From NCBI RefSeq assembly GCF_000426345.1, contig NZ_AUFE01000010.1, forward strand, positions 62,001 to 126,000: DNA of 64,000 bases, written 5' to 3'. This DNA is from Cupriavidus phytohabitans. Its GTDB lineage: Bacteria; Pseudomonadota; Gammaproteobacteria; Burkholderiales; Burkholderiaceae. The notes under the pieces are model-generated. The model did not search any database, had not been told where the DNA came from, and saw only the letters and a program-made list of their open reading frames with translations. A program made the translations under genes and the position numbers. Positions 29,529-37,621 of the stretch are shown here, in pieces; the first letter of the stretch is position 1, and the number at the start of each line of letters is the position of its first letter.

Positions 29529-29619
29529 GGAGAGATGGATGAGTGGTTTAAGTCGCACGCCTGGAAAGCGTGTATAGGTTAATAGCCTATCGGGGGTTCG
29601 AATCCCCCTCTCTCCGCCA
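29529..29619 (+). tRNA. tRNA-Ser (anticodon GGA)
   Basis: A 91-base class II tRNA with acceptor GGAGAGA/TCTCTCC, discriminator G and encoded CCA. The anticodon stem is CACGC/GCGTG with loop CTGGAAA (anticodon GGA). The long variable arm TATAGGTTAATAGCCTATC is typical of Ser. Confidence 0.96.
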
Positions 29620-29672
29620 CTGATTCTGTAAGGCTTGACGGGTTAGCGTGTGCTGACCGTTGGGTCATAAAC

Positions 29673-29705
29673 AAGGGCTTGGGTCATTGACCCCGGCCCT
29701 TTTTG
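29673..29705 (+). terminator. Terminator downstream of tRNA-Ser
   Basis: A stacked hairpin (AAGGGC/GCCCTT outer, GGGTCA/TGACCC inner) with a following T run, about 55 bases past the tRNA. Confidence 0.75.
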
Positions 29706-29750
29706 TTTGCCTGCAGGCATGCCACTGCTTTGGCCCTGCGCCGGGCCAGA

Positions 29751-29825
29751 TCATTGATAGCTCATGGTAAAAGTAGCGTAGCCGTTCACCACGCCCGGTG
29801 TCACGGTCCCAACGCCAGGTTGCTC
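29751..29825 (-). pseudogene. Fimbrial-subunit C-terminal remnant
   Basis: The minus-strand frame ending at the TGA at 29751 reads GTVTPGVVNGYATFTMSYQ before the stop. This closely resembles the last beta strand of type 1 fimbrial (FimA-like) subunits, which end in patterns such as G-x-V-x-A-x-A-T-F-x-x-x-Y-Q. Upstream of GTV the frame loses family character and no start with a ribosome site is seen, so only the tail remains. The match is from memory of the family, not a search, and the fragment is short. Confidence 0.4.
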
Positions 29826-29875
29826 CCGGTGTTGCCAGGCTGCGTGGCATCGGTGATGGTCATGGCGACCTCGCC

Positions 29876-30025
29876 TTACTCAAAGGTCCCGGCCGCCTTG
29901 GAAAGCGTCCACCCAAGCCCCAGACACAATCCGATCCACGCCGCTGAAATCAAGGCAACGTCATGCCAGTTCATCGTCCGGCGCCCGGGGCGGCGCAACT
30001 TGAATGTGTCCCGTGACGAAGGCAT
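29876..30025 (-). CDS. 49-residue predicted single-pass membrane protein
   Basis: A 50-codon ORF with a strong ribosome site (GAAGGAGACTGCC before the ATG). The product has a basic N-terminus (MPSSRDTFKLRRPGRR), one hydrophobic segment (DVALISAAWIGLCLGLGWTL) and a short tail ending in TFE. Positive-inside topology predicts a cytoplasmic N-terminus. I recognise no family. The ribosome site and membrane pattern make it more credible than the longer overlapping frames in this gene-poor stretch, but expression is unproven. Confidence 0.55.
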   Translation of the reverse strand: MPSSRDTFKLRRPGRRTMNWHDVALISAAWIGLCLGLGWTLSKAAGTFE

Positions 30026-30140
30026 GGCAGTCTCCTTCGGAAAGCATGGGGAAAGGCTAGGGCAACCCTGCGGGAATTCACGGGCTCAGTTGTAAAGGTT
30101 TGTTGCGGTGCGGATGCGCCACAGCCTCTATGCGCCAAGC

Positions 30141-30184
30141 AAAGAAAAAAGCCCTCGGCCAGGGTAGTCGAGGGCTTGAAGTAG
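30141..30184. repeat. Duplicated hairpin element, copy 1
   Basis: AAGCCCTCG/CGAGGGCTT stem around an 11-base loop, preceded by AAAGAAAA. A near-identical copy with the same flanks (AAGAAAA before, GAAGTGGxGxTGGGCG-like after) lies about 326 bases downstream. Read on the minus strand each ends in T-rich sequence and could be a terminator. Confidence 0.7.
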
Positions 30185-30467
30185 TGGTGGGCGAGTCGCG
30201 GAACCGCCCGTGACGATGGTCGTACAGCCGCATGGATCGCGCATCCCTCTAAATAGAGGTGTTGTGCCTGGACGACGGGCACCCGGGGACTCGCGATGCG
30301 GCCTTGAAGCACCAACTCGTCGCCAGCCGCACCGGACGCGCATGGTCGTCGCCGCACAGTTGCGCCTGTGAACACTGGCTACGAAGAAGGGTATATGCGC
30401 CACGACGCGCTTCTTGGGCCCGCTTGCGCGCTGTGACCCGGCGCAGGCCTGTTCATGTGATGGCATC

Positions 30468-30511
30468 GAAAAGAAAAGCCCTCGGCCAGGGTAGGCGAGG
30501 GCTTGAAGTGG
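30468..30511. repeat. Duplicated hairpin element, copy 2
   Basis: Same AAGCCCTCG/CGAGGGCTT stem, differing from copy 1 by one base in the loop (AGGGTAGGCG against AGGGTAGTCG), with conserved flanks including a downstream TTGGGCG segment. This indicates a local duplication of over 45 bases. Confidence 0.7.
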
Positions 30512-30817
30512 CGTTGGGCGTGTCGCAGTCCGCCCAAGCCTTATCGTCGTCGTTACCGGTTCGGCGCGCATCCCCAGTTCTGGTGATGCAAAAAAAAGCC
30601 CGCACGAAGGCGGGCTGCGGGAAAATGCCGAGAGGGGTCAACTCACGACCCCTTGATTCTGGGTGTGAAGTGCTGCAGCGGACACCCCCACATGGGTGAT
30701 TGGAATCAACGCTTTGCTGCGGCGCCAGGTCTGCGAAGCAATCGATGCAAATTGCGCATAACCTGGCCTTGGCCCCTGTGGAAGAATTGTTTCATTCTCT
30801 CCACCGCGTGAAGTCCC

Positions 30818-31666
30818 ATGACCGACCCCGTCGTCCACCTCAATGGTTCCCTGATCCCGCTGTCCGAGGCCCGCATCCCGGTCCTCGACCGCGGCTTTAT
30901 CTTTGGCGATGGCGTCTATGAAGTCATTCCGTACTACGGTGGCAAGCCGTTCCGCGGTGCGCAGCATCTTGCGCGCCTGCACCGCAGCCTGGAGGCGATC
31001 GGGATTCCCGACCCGCACAGCGCCGCGCAGTGGCAGGCGCTGATCGACGAAGTGGTCCGTGCCAACGGCATGTCGGACCAGATGCTCTATATCCAGGTGA
31101 CGCGCGGCGTAGCACGGCGTGCGCACGCCTTCCCGAAGGAAGTCGTGCCGACGGTGCTGATCATGACCAACCCGATGGCGCTGCCGCCCGCGCACATGCG
31201 CGAACAGGGCGTGGCCTGCGTGACGATGGAGGACCGGCGCTGGCTGAACTGCCAGATCAAGTCGACCTCGCTGCTGGGCAACGTGCTGGCCGCGCAGCAC
31301 GCCGCGGAGCATGGCGTGACCGAGGCGATCCAGTTCCGCGACGGCTGGCTGACCGAAGCCTCGTCGTCCAACGTCTGGGTGGTGCGCAACGGCCGCGTGC
31401 TGGCGCCGCCCAAGGACAACCTGATCCTGGAAGGCATCCGCTACGGCTTCATGGAAGAGGTCTGCGCGGCGCTGGAGATTCCGCTGGAGGCCCGCCGGAT
31501 CGCCAGGGAAGACTTGTTCGCGGCGGACGAAGTGCTGCTGTCGTCGGCAAGCAAGGAACTTCTGCCGGTGGTCACCATCGACGGCCGCACCGTTGGCGCC
31601 GGCGTGCCCGGACCGGTCTTCGTGCGGCTCTATGCGGCCTACCAGGACGCGATCGCGGCACTTTGA
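30818..31666 (+). CDS. dat: D-amino-acid aminotransferase (class IV PLP enzyme)
   Basis: A 282-residue fold-type IV PLP enzyme, most like D-alanine transaminase, which exchanges amino groups between D-amino acids and 2-oxo acids. Motifs are VLDRGFIFGDGVYEVIPYYGGKPF, split as VLDRGFIFGDGVYEV and IPYYGGKPF; LYIQVTRGVARR; the catalytic Lys in NCQIKSTSLLGNV near residue 146; and the phosphate-binding GWLTEASSSNVWVV. Branched-chain or 4-amino-4-deoxychorismate specificity is less likely. The ATG follows an AAGTCCC segment with no strong ribosome site. Confidence 0.88.
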   Translation: MTDPVVHLNGSLIPLSEARIPVLDRGFIFGDGVYEVIPYYGGKPFRGAQHLARLHRSLEAIGIPDPHSAAQWQALIDEVVRANGMSDQMLYIQVTRGVARRAHAFPKEVVPTVLIMTNPMALPPAHMREQGVACVTMEDRRWLNCQIKSTSLLGNVLAAQHAAEHGVTEAIQFRDGWLTEASSSNVWVVRNGRVLAPPKDNLILEGIRYGFMEEVCAALEIPLEARRIAREDLFAADEVLLSSASKELLPVVTIDGRTVGAGVPGPVFVRLYAAYQDAIAAL

Positions 31667-31719
31667 ACCACGCCGGCGCACCGTGCTAGCATGCCAGCGC
31701 ATGCATCGAGGAGTCAGCC

Positions 31720-31995
31720 ATGGCCAAGCGCGAGCGTGGCCGGCGTGCCCTGCAGGACGAGGTCAGCCGGCGCATCCAGCAAATCTACGAAATCGGCGAG
31801 GACGGCGCCAAAGTCCGCGTGCCCGCGCCGGTGCCGCATGCGCGCGATGCCCGCGGCCGCAACTGGGACATGAGCGGCTTTGGCAACGCAACCGGTTATG
31901 AGGCCAGCATCCGCGCGGTGGTCGACAAGGTGCGCGACGAGTTCGACCTGAACGAGTCGGTCGAGAACCGCGCGCCGAATCCCTTTGACGTCTGA
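31720..31995 (+). CDS. Conserved hypothetical protein, 91 residues
   Basis: A small soluble basic protein starting MAKRERGRRALQDEVSRRI after a GAGTCAGCC segment. It has two predicted helices (an N-terminal QDEVSRRIQQIYEIG helix and a C-terminal IRAVVDKVRDEFDL helix) separated by a Pro-rich linker (VPAPVPHARD) and a Trp-containing RNWDMSGFGN segment. No family recognised. It lies 53 bases after the aminotransferase and converges on the diguanylate cyclase relic. Confidence 0.7.
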   Translation: MAKRERGRRALQDEVSRRIQQIYEIGEDGAKVRVPAPVPHARDARGRNWDMSGFGNATGYEASIRAVVDKVRDEFDLNESVENRAPNPFDV

Positions 31996-32037
31996 GCGTT
32001 CGGCCACCGGCCGGGGCGGGGAGCAGTCATCGGAAGC

Positions 32038-33086
32038 TCACGTCGTGACATCCAGGTGCGGCTCGGCGCTTTGCCAGATGCCCCCGGAGCGCCGCTTGGC
32101 GCCGTACATGGCCGCATCGGCCGCGTGCAGCAGCGCCTGGCTGGCCTGCGCGTGGACCGGGAACACCGCCAGGCCGATACTGACGGACGCTTGCACCGAG
32201 GCGCCGTGGGGCAGCGCGATCGGTTCGGCCATGGCTTGCAGGATATGTTCGGCGATATGAACGGCGTCGGCTGGCGAGCGCAGGCCCGCGGCCAGCAGCG
32301 CGAATTCGTCGCCGCCGATGCGCGCCACAGTGTCGCCATTGCGCAGGCTGGCACGGATGCGCTGCGCCACGGCCACCAGCACCGCGTCACCGGAGGCATG
32401 CCCGTGCCGGTCGTTGATGTCCTTGAAGTCGTCGCTGTCGAGATACAGCACCGCCGCATATTCATGGTTGGCCGCGGCATGGCGCACCGCATGCTCCAGC
32501 GCTTCGACGAAGGCGGCGCGGTTCAGCAGCCCCGTCAGCGCATCATGGTTGGCACGGTGGGCGAGTGAGCGGTTTTCGTGCTGCATCTGGTTTTGCCACG
32601 TCTGCAGCTCATCGAGCAGCCCGTTGAAGTCGTCGCCGAGCGCGTTGAGCTCGGCGATGCGCGCCGGCGGCGTGCGTTGCGCGAAGTCTCGTTCGGAGCG
32701 CACCGCGTGCGCCACCCGCATCAGGTTGCGCAGCGGCTCGACGATCTGCACCAGCATGCGGCTGGCCAGGTAGTGCGCGCCGACCGCGTCAGCAACAGGC
32801 AGCCGGGCAGGCCCAGTGCCCCTCGCAGCAGAAATTGCAGCAGGTTGCGGGGATCGCCGCTGACGCGCAGCAGGCCGACTTGCTGCGCCTGGTGCAGGAT
32901 AGGCTGATCCGCCGCGTTCATGCTCAGCCATTCGGCCAATGCCTGGCGCAGGCCGGTCAGCTGGGGCGGCAGCACCGCGGGCAGCAACGCGAGCATGGCG
33001 CCCAGTAGGGCAGGCGCCCATCGGCGCAGCAGCGGTCGTCGGCGTGCGGGGGAGATGGGCGGGGCGCTGGCCGGGGCAGGAGCCAT
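32038..33086 (-). pseudogene. Frameshifted membrane diguanylate cyclase (HAMP-GGDEF)
   Basis: Two overlapping minus-strand frames together make one protein. The first (from 33086) encodes MAPAPASAPPISPARRR, a membrane helix (WAPALLGAMLALLPAVL) and a periplasmic segment, up to LGLPGCLLL. The second continues from ADAVGAHYLASRMLVQIVEP (HAMP) into a GGDEF domain with NHDALTGLLNR, YLDSDDFKDIND and ARIGGDEFALLAAG. An RNGD inhibitory I-site sits five residues before GGDEF. The join falls near 32785-32795 and needs a one-base change; the span is 1,049 bases, not a multiple of three. The catalytic domain itself is intact. It is either a real frameshift or a sequencing error. Confidence 0.8.
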
Positions 33087-33485
33087 GGTTCGGGAAGGTG
33101 GAGCGTGTGCGCTGCGATTGTGGTGATTCGGTTACCGCGGCCGCGGCTATTGCCCGGGCGCCGGGTCCAGGCGGCCAAGCGTTCGGACCGGGGGGGCGGG
33201 CTGCAGGCCGGCGGCGGCCAGTGGACTGTTTATCGGTTGCCGCGACGCTGACTGAAGGGTGGCCCCGCCGCGGACTTGGCGGTGCCGCACGCAACACTTG
33301 CATTGGGATCCCCTTCGCCGCCTCGCTGCCAGCCGGCCCCTGCCGACGAGGCCGCCTCCCGGCAAGCCTCCGAGGTCGGGTAAGCCGGGTAAGGGCATGG
33401 ACCATGTGCTAGAGTTTTCAGACACCTTTGTGTTACGGCACTTCCCTCAACGACGTTTCCAGAACGTTTCTCAAGGAGATGGATC
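33087..33485. other. 399-base intergenic region
   Basis: No gene supported. Open frames in this GC-rich stretch lack ribosome sites and composition typical of proteins. The end carries a CAAGGAG site for the next small gene. Confidence 0.45.
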
Positions 33486-33689
33486 ATGACGAGTGAATCC
33501 CGGCCGAACCTGAAAGCTTTCGTGCAGACCGCTCCCCAGGCTGGGCGCTATGTCTGGGTGGTCGCGCTGGTCGACTTCGATGCACGGCAGGTCCGTCGCG
33601 CCATCGTCTCGGACGACACCTTCACCACCGCGGACGCCGCGCGCGATGCCGGCGAGGCCCAACTCAAGGCGATGGCAGAGGATCACTGA
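33486..33689 (+). CDS. Conserved hypothetical protein, 67 residues
   Basis: The ATG follows a strong CAAGGAGATGGATC ribosome site. The product is soluble (MTSESRPNLKAFVQTAPQAG, then RYVWVVALVDF) with a beta-rich middle and an acidic helical end (DAARDAGEAQLKAMAEDH). The pattern RYVWVVALVD suggests a single small alpha/beta domain. I recognise no family. It is monocistronic. Confidence 0.7.
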   Translation: MTSESRPNLKAFVQTAPQAGRYVWVVALVDFDARQVRRAIVSDDTFTTADAARDAGEAQLKAMAEDH

Positions 33690-33816
33690 TGCCGCCGGCG
33701 TGCAAGCGAGTGTTGCGCGCCGGCATCTTTGTGATCAACCGATACCCTTTCTTACATGGCGCCGCGGCGGGCGCGCGCTAGACTGTGCGCGTGTTCCTCC
33801 ACGAGAAAGTGCGTCC

Positions 33817-34236
33817 ATGACACATCTCACGCTCCGGCCCGTCCGGACTGTTCTGCTGGCGGCCGTACTGGGTTCCGGCCTCACCTTCAGCGCGGCGTCG
33901 ATGGCCCAGGTGTCGGTCAACATTGCCATCGGCGTGCCGCCGCCGGCTCCGATGTACGAGGCCATTCCCGCCCCGCGCCCTGGCTATGTCTGGATGCCGG
34001 GCTACTGGGACTGGGACGACCACCACCATAAGCACGCTTGGAAGAAGGGCCGCTGGGAACGCGAGCGGACTGGCTACGTCTATGAGTCGCCGCGGTGGAT
34101 CCAGTCGCGCGATGGCTGGGTGCTGGTGCCGGGTCGCTGGGACCAGGGCGGCTCCCATGGCAAGGGCAACGGCAAGGGCAACAAGGGCAAGGATTACCAC
34201 TGCCCGCCGGGCCACGCCAAGAAAGGCGAATGCTGA
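33817..34236 (+). CDS. Exported YXWXXW-repeat protein
   Basis: A 139-residue secreted protein. Signal peptide residues 1-31 (VRTVLLAAVLGSGLTF, ending SMAQV). The mature part has the repeat pattern PGYVWMPGYWDW, HAWKKGRWERE and GWVLVPGRWDQ, the YXWXXGYW/GRW-type motif (BcpO-like family), plus a Gly/Lys-rich tail GKGNGKGNKGKD and two Cys near the end. The upstream frame from 33550 is not coding. The family is widespread in Burkholderiales; function unknown, possibly envelope stress. Confidence 0.8.
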   Translation: MTHLTLRPVRTVLLAAVLGSGLTFSAASMAQVSVNIAIGVPPPAPMYEAIPAPRPGYVWMPGYWDWDDHHHKHAWKKGRWERERTGYVYESPRWIQSRDGWVLVPGRWDQGGSHGKGNGKGNKGKDYHCPPGHAKKGEC

Positions 34237-34365
34237 GGCGGCTGCGCTGAGGCGTGCACGAGCCGGCGCCCAAGGTGACGCCGGCCATGGTTGCCATGCT
34301 ACGATCCCCGCCATGACTCCGCGCCCGCAGGCGCAGGGCGTATCGGCATGGATCCGGAGGTAGCG

Positions 34366-34590
34366 ATGGCAAGGCACGTCTTCACGCGCGCGCAGTATCT
34401 CGACATCCTTAATGACAGCCTGCGCAAGCATCCCGGCTGGCAACCCGGCATGGCCTTTGTCTTCCTGCCGCCGGGCGCGGATGCCAGCCAGGCGACGGCG
34501 GTAGGCTGCACCGGCCCGATGGACGCCATCCCGGTCTACGCGGAAATCCAGCGTGTGGCGGCCGAACTGATCGAAGTCAGCGACACGTAG
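34366..34590 (+). CDS. Conserved hypothetical protein, 74 residues
   Basis: The ATG at 34366 follows CCGGAGGTAGCG, a strong ribosome site that argues against the two longer ATG starts at 34291 and 34348. The soluble product has a helix (FTRAQYLDILNDSLRKH), a central GMAFVFLPPGADASQATAVG and a closing helix AEIQRVAAELIEV. No family recognised. Confidence 0.65.
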   Translation: MARHVFTRAQYLDILNDSLRKHPGWQPGMAFVFLPPGADASQATAVGCTGPMDAIPVYAEIQRVAAELIEVSDT

Positions 34591-34686
34591 CGCGCGACCA
34601 TGGCATGTTCCAGTGCGCAGGCGTTGCCGTGCCCGGCCCCAGCCTGCGCGTACAATGCCGGCCTCGACAGACTTTCGGAAATTGCC

Positions 34687-34974
34687 GTGAAGAAAACGGA
34701 CCTGGAAAAGAATAAGGGCCTGAAGATCGCCAACAGCCTGAAACAGGCCTCGGCGGCCCGGGGCGGGATTGCTGGCGCCGCCGGGGCGCGGCCGGACCGA
34801 CGTGAACAGCGCCGGCTGGACCAGGAGCAGGGCCTGGTGCCGTTCGCGTGCAAGCTGGACGGCACGCTGGCGCGGCGCCTGCAGGCGCTGGCCGCCAATC
34901 ATCCCGGTGGCATGACCGGCCTGCTCAATGAACTGCTGACGAGCGCGCTGCCGCTGGAGCAAGACCAGGCCTGA
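34687..34974 (+). CDS. Conserved hypothetical basic protein, 95 residues
   Basis: It probably starts with GTG (VKKTDLEKNKGLKIANSLKQ). A basic N-terminal half with Lys/Arg/Ala-rich low complexity is followed by a C-terminal segment FACKLDGTLARRLQALAANHPGG and LNELLTSALP, which looks like a ribbon-helix-helix or helical dimerisation tail. It may bind nucleic acid, but this is inference. No family named. Confidence 0.65.
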   Translation: MKKTDLEKNKGLKIANSLKQASAARGGIAGAAGARPDRREQRRLDQEQGLVPFACKLDGTLARRLQALAANHPGGMTGLLNELLTSALPLEQDQA

Positions 34975-35035
34975 TAAAGGCGCGGCCGCGCAGGCAGGCG
35001 GCCGCAACGATCCGGCGGGGCCGGAAGCGGGTGGG

Positions 35036-35416
35036 TCAGTCCTCGTCCTCCTCGTCGAGGAATTCGCGGCGCAGCATCCAGTTGGCGATGGCTTCGTCGC
35101 AGATGCGCTTGAACTTCTGCTTGTCCGGCATCTTGTCGAACAGCTGGAAGTTGACCAGCGCCATGCCGGCGTCGGTGATATAGAACATCCGGCGTGGATC
35201 GTCATGATGGACGATGCGGCCGTCGATGGCGTCTTCCTCGCTTTCGGCCGGCATGTCTTCCAGCTCGACCACGCGGCAGGTAAAGCGCGGGCTGCGGGTG
35301 TGGGTCAGATACTCGAACTCGTCGTGCATGACCTCGCCGCTTTTGCCGGCGATAACAGCGAAGCCCCAGATAAAGCGGGGCATCGGCAGATCGGACAGAT
35401 CTTCAATCTCGTCCAT
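35036..35416 (-). CDS. Conserved hypothetical protein, 126 residues
   Basis: A soluble acidic protein beginning MDEIEDLSDLPMPRFIWGF and ending in an Asp/Glu run (LDEEDED). It has an N-terminal acidic segment, a beta-rich core (FTCRVVELEDMP, RRMFYITDAGMALVNFQLF) and a C-terminal helix (KFKRICDEAIANWMLR). The ATG follows a GGAGAACACC ribosome site. I do not recognise the family; its neighbours give no functional hint. Confidence 0.75.
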   Translation of the reverse strand: MDEIEDLSDLPMPRFIWGFAVIAGKSGEVMHDEFEYLTHTRSPRFTCRVVELEDMPAESEEDAIDGRIVHHDDPRRMFYITDAGMALVNFQLFDKMPDKQKFKRICDEAIANWMLRREFLDEEDED

Positions 35417-35508
35417 GGTGTTCTCCCTGATTCAATCCCGCATTATCGCCCGGAACGCCGTTGCCTCAAACGTTGGCGTCGGATCCGGCCGCGATGCGTG
35501 CCCGCCCG

Positions 35509-35883
35509 CTAGGGCTTGGCCTGGCAGTTCGACAGCGCCGGCGCGGCGTTTTCCTGCTGCATCAGGTCGCGCAGCGTGCCGGTATCGCCCTTGGTCCACC
35601 ACTCGTAGCGCCCGCCGACATAGCGCGCGCCGGACGCCGAGACCGTGGTCACCGCCAGCACCGGCTTGCCGTCCAGCCGGAACACGGCGGCCTGGTTGTC
35701 CGCGCTGTGGAAGTAGCGCACGGTCAGCGTCCTGTCGCCGTCGCATTGGTAGCGCACGGTACGTACGTCGCTAAAGCGCACGCCGTCGATGCCAGGGGCT
35801 CGCGCGGCATCGGCGCCGCCAACGGCGGCCAGCAAGGCAAGCAGCACCACACCGCGGTTTGCGTTCAAGGGCGGGCGGCTCAT
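35509..35883 (-). CDS. MliC/PliC-family C-type lysozyme inhibitor-like periplasmic protein
   Basis: A 124-residue exported protein with a signal peptide (ANRGVVLLALLAAVGGADAARA). No lipobox Cys is present, so it is likely soluble in the periplasm, as in PliC. The mature domain has the MliC-type pattern: RYQCDGDRTLTVRYFHS, then AVFRLDGKPVLAV, SASGARYVGG and EWWTKGDTGTLRDL. The SG-x-(K/R)Y segment is the loop that inserts into the lysozyme active site. Two Cys (in YQC and SNC) could form a disulfide. It converges with nothing and lies just upstream of glpD's stop. Confidence 0.75.
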   Translation of the reverse strand: MSRPPLNANRGVVLLALLAAVGGADAARAPGIDGVRFSDVRTVRYQCDGDRTLTVRYFHSADNQAAVFRLDGKPVLAVTTVSASGARYVGGRYEWWTKGDTGTLRDLMQQENAAPALSNCQAKP

Positions 35884-35922
35884 GGTCGATGGGCCTTTTC
35901 CTGATGGTTTGTGTCAGTCGGG

Positions 35923-37569
35923 TCAGACGCGGGCGGTGGCGGCCGGTTCCTCGGGCTGCGGAGCGCCTTCCAGTATGTAGCCGGCGGCTAGCGCGCGGAA
36001 ACTGTCGAGCTCGCGCGCCTGCCAGGCCTCGCTTTCCCCGAACTCTTCGGCCAGGACCGCGGCCACCGCCGGCGCGGCCTGCAGCGCGGCGCGCGCGTCG
36101 AGGAACAGCAAGCGGTTGCGGCGCGCCAGCACGTCTTCAACGCGCCGCGCCAGTTCGTGCCGGGCCGCGAAACGGACATGGGCTTCGGTCAGGCCCGATG
36201 CCGCCGCCAGCACGCGCTCATGGCCGGGCAGGGCGCGCAGCGTGGCCAGCTCATTGCCGTAGTAGCGGTCCGGCGCGGCCGCATCCGCCAGCGGCAGTTC
36301 CGCCGGCAGCCCGGCGGCGCCGTGCAGCGGCAGCTCGGCGGTCACGCATGGCGCGGCGCGCACCATCTGCCGCTGGATCGCGGTGTCGATCACGTCTTCC
36401 GCCATCTTGCGATAGGTGGTCCATTTGCCGCCGGTGACCGTGATCAGCCCGGCCTTCGAGACCAGGATCGTATGCTCGCGCGACAGCGATGCGGTGGACG
36501 CTTCGCCGGTAGCCTTGACCAGTGGCCGCAGCCCGGCCCAGACGCTGGTGACGTCGGCGCGGGTGGGATCCTTGGCCAGGTAGCGCGACGCGGTCTCAAG
36601 GATGAAATCGACATCGTCGGCACCGGCATCGGGCTCAAGCGGCAGGTCGCGCCGCGGCGTATCGGTGGTGCCGACAATGGTATGGCCGTTCCACGGCACC
36701 ACGAACAGCACCCGGCCGTCGTCGGTCTTGGGGATCAGGATGGCGCGCTCGCCCGGCAGGAAGCTGCGCGGCAGCGTCAGGTGCACGCCCTGGCTCGGGG
36801 CCACCAGGGTGCGCGCATGGCCGTCTTCCATCTGGCGCACCGCGTCGACCCAGACGCCGGTGGCATTGATCACGCAATCCGCGCGCAGCCGGAACGTGGC
36901 ATCGCCCAATGCGTCCTGGACCGTGACGCCGCTGATCACGCCGCCTTGCTGGCTCAGGCCGGTCACGCGCATGTAGTTGAGCGCGGTGCCGCCCACGTCG
37001 AACAGCGTGCGCATCAGCGCCACCGCCAGCCGCGCATCGTCGAACTGGCCGTCGAAGTACAGGTTGCCGCCGCGCAGCGGGCGCCCGCTGACATGCTCGG
37101 CCAGGTTGGGGACGGCGGCCAGCACCTCGCGGTGGTTCAGCCAGCGGCTGCCGGCCAGGTTGAGGTTGCCCGCCAGCATGTCGTAGAGCTTCAGGCCAAT
37201 GCCGTAGATGGGCTGGTCGAACATCTGGTACGCCGGCACCACAAAGCCCAGCGGCCACACCAGGTGCGGCGCGTTGCGCGCGAGCAGGCCGCGCTCGTGC
37301 AGGGCTTCGCGCACCAGGCCGATATTGCCCTGGGCCAGGTAGCGGACGCCGCCGTGCACGAGCTTGGTGGCCTTGCTCGAGGTGCCCTTGGCGAAATCGG
37401 CGGCTTCGACCAGCAGCGTGCGGTAGCCGCGCGAGGCGGCATCGACCGCGGTGCCGAGGCCGGTGGCGCCGCCGCCGATGACGATGACATCCCAGCGCGG
37501 TTCGCGCTCCAGGGTGGAGAGCAGGGCGGCCCGGGCGGGGGGCTGGGTCGGGGTGGAGACTTTCTGCAT
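35923..37569 (-). CDS. glpD: Aerobic glycerol-3-phosphate dehydrogenase GlpD
   Basis: GlpD is a peripheral inner-membrane flavoprotein that oxidises sn-glycerol 3-phosphate to dihydroxyacetone phosphate and passes electrons to ubiquinone. The 548-residue protein begins MQKVSTPTQP; the open frame upstream is not coding. FAD motifs are VIVIGGGATGLGTAVDAASRG and GTSSKATKLVHGGVRYL, then VINATGVWVDAVR. The C-terminal part holds GLITVTGGKWTTYRKMAEDV. It follows glpK on the same strand with a 52-base gap, so the two are probably cotranscribed as glpK-glpD. Confidence 0.97.
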   Translation of the reverse strand: MQKVSTPTQPPARAALLSTLEREPRWDVIVIGGGATGLGTAVDAASRGYRTLLVEAADFAKGTSSKATKLVHGGVRYLAQGNIGLVREALHERGLLARNAPHLVWPLGFVVPAYQMFDQPIYGIGLKLYDMLAGNLNLAGSRWLNHREVLAAVPNLAEHVSGRPLRGGNLYFDGQFDDARLAVALMRTLFDVGGTALNYMRVTGLSQQGGVISGVTVQDALGDATFRLRADCVINATGVWVDAVRQMEDGHARTLVAPSQGVHLTLPRSFLPGERAILIPKTDDGRVLFVVPWNGHTIVGTTDTPRRDLPLEPDAGADDVDFILETASRYLAKDPTRADVTSVWAGLRPLVKATGEASTASLSREHTILVSKAGLITVTGGKWTTYRKMAEDVIDTAIQRQMVRAAPCVTAELPLHGAAGLPAELPLADAAAPDRYYGNELATLRALPGHERVLAAASGLTEAHVRFAARHELARRVEDVLARRNRLLFLDARAALQAAPAVAAVLAEEFGESEAWQARELDSFRALAAGYILEGAPQPEEPAATARV

Positions 37570-37621
37570 GGCGCTTGGTTCGGAGTGTGTACGGTCTTGG
37601 CGGAGCGGGGGCGGCCGGCCC

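Larger units (their letters stand above)
30026..30817. other. Gene-poor stretch with duplicated hairpins upstream of the aminotransferase gene
   Basis: No convincing protein gene is seen in about 790 bases. It contains three hairpins: two near-identical ones about 326 bases apart (listed separately) and AGCCCGC/GCGGGCT near 30595-30615. Short open frames here lack ribosome sites. The mosaic of repeats and fragments suggests degraded sequence. Confidence 0.5.

Noticed and set aside
30141..30511. CRISPR array
   Set aside because: Only two copies, far apart, with no regular spacer length and no cas genes.
29529..30817. Genomic island integrated at tRNA-Ser
   Set aside because: No integrase gene and no repeat of the tRNA 3' end was found downstream; only fragments and hairpins are seen.
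33087..33405. Extension of the diguanylate cyclase frame to 33405
   Set aside because: The extra residues are Arg/Pro-rich without character; the true N-terminus with a membrane helix is in the other frame from 33086.
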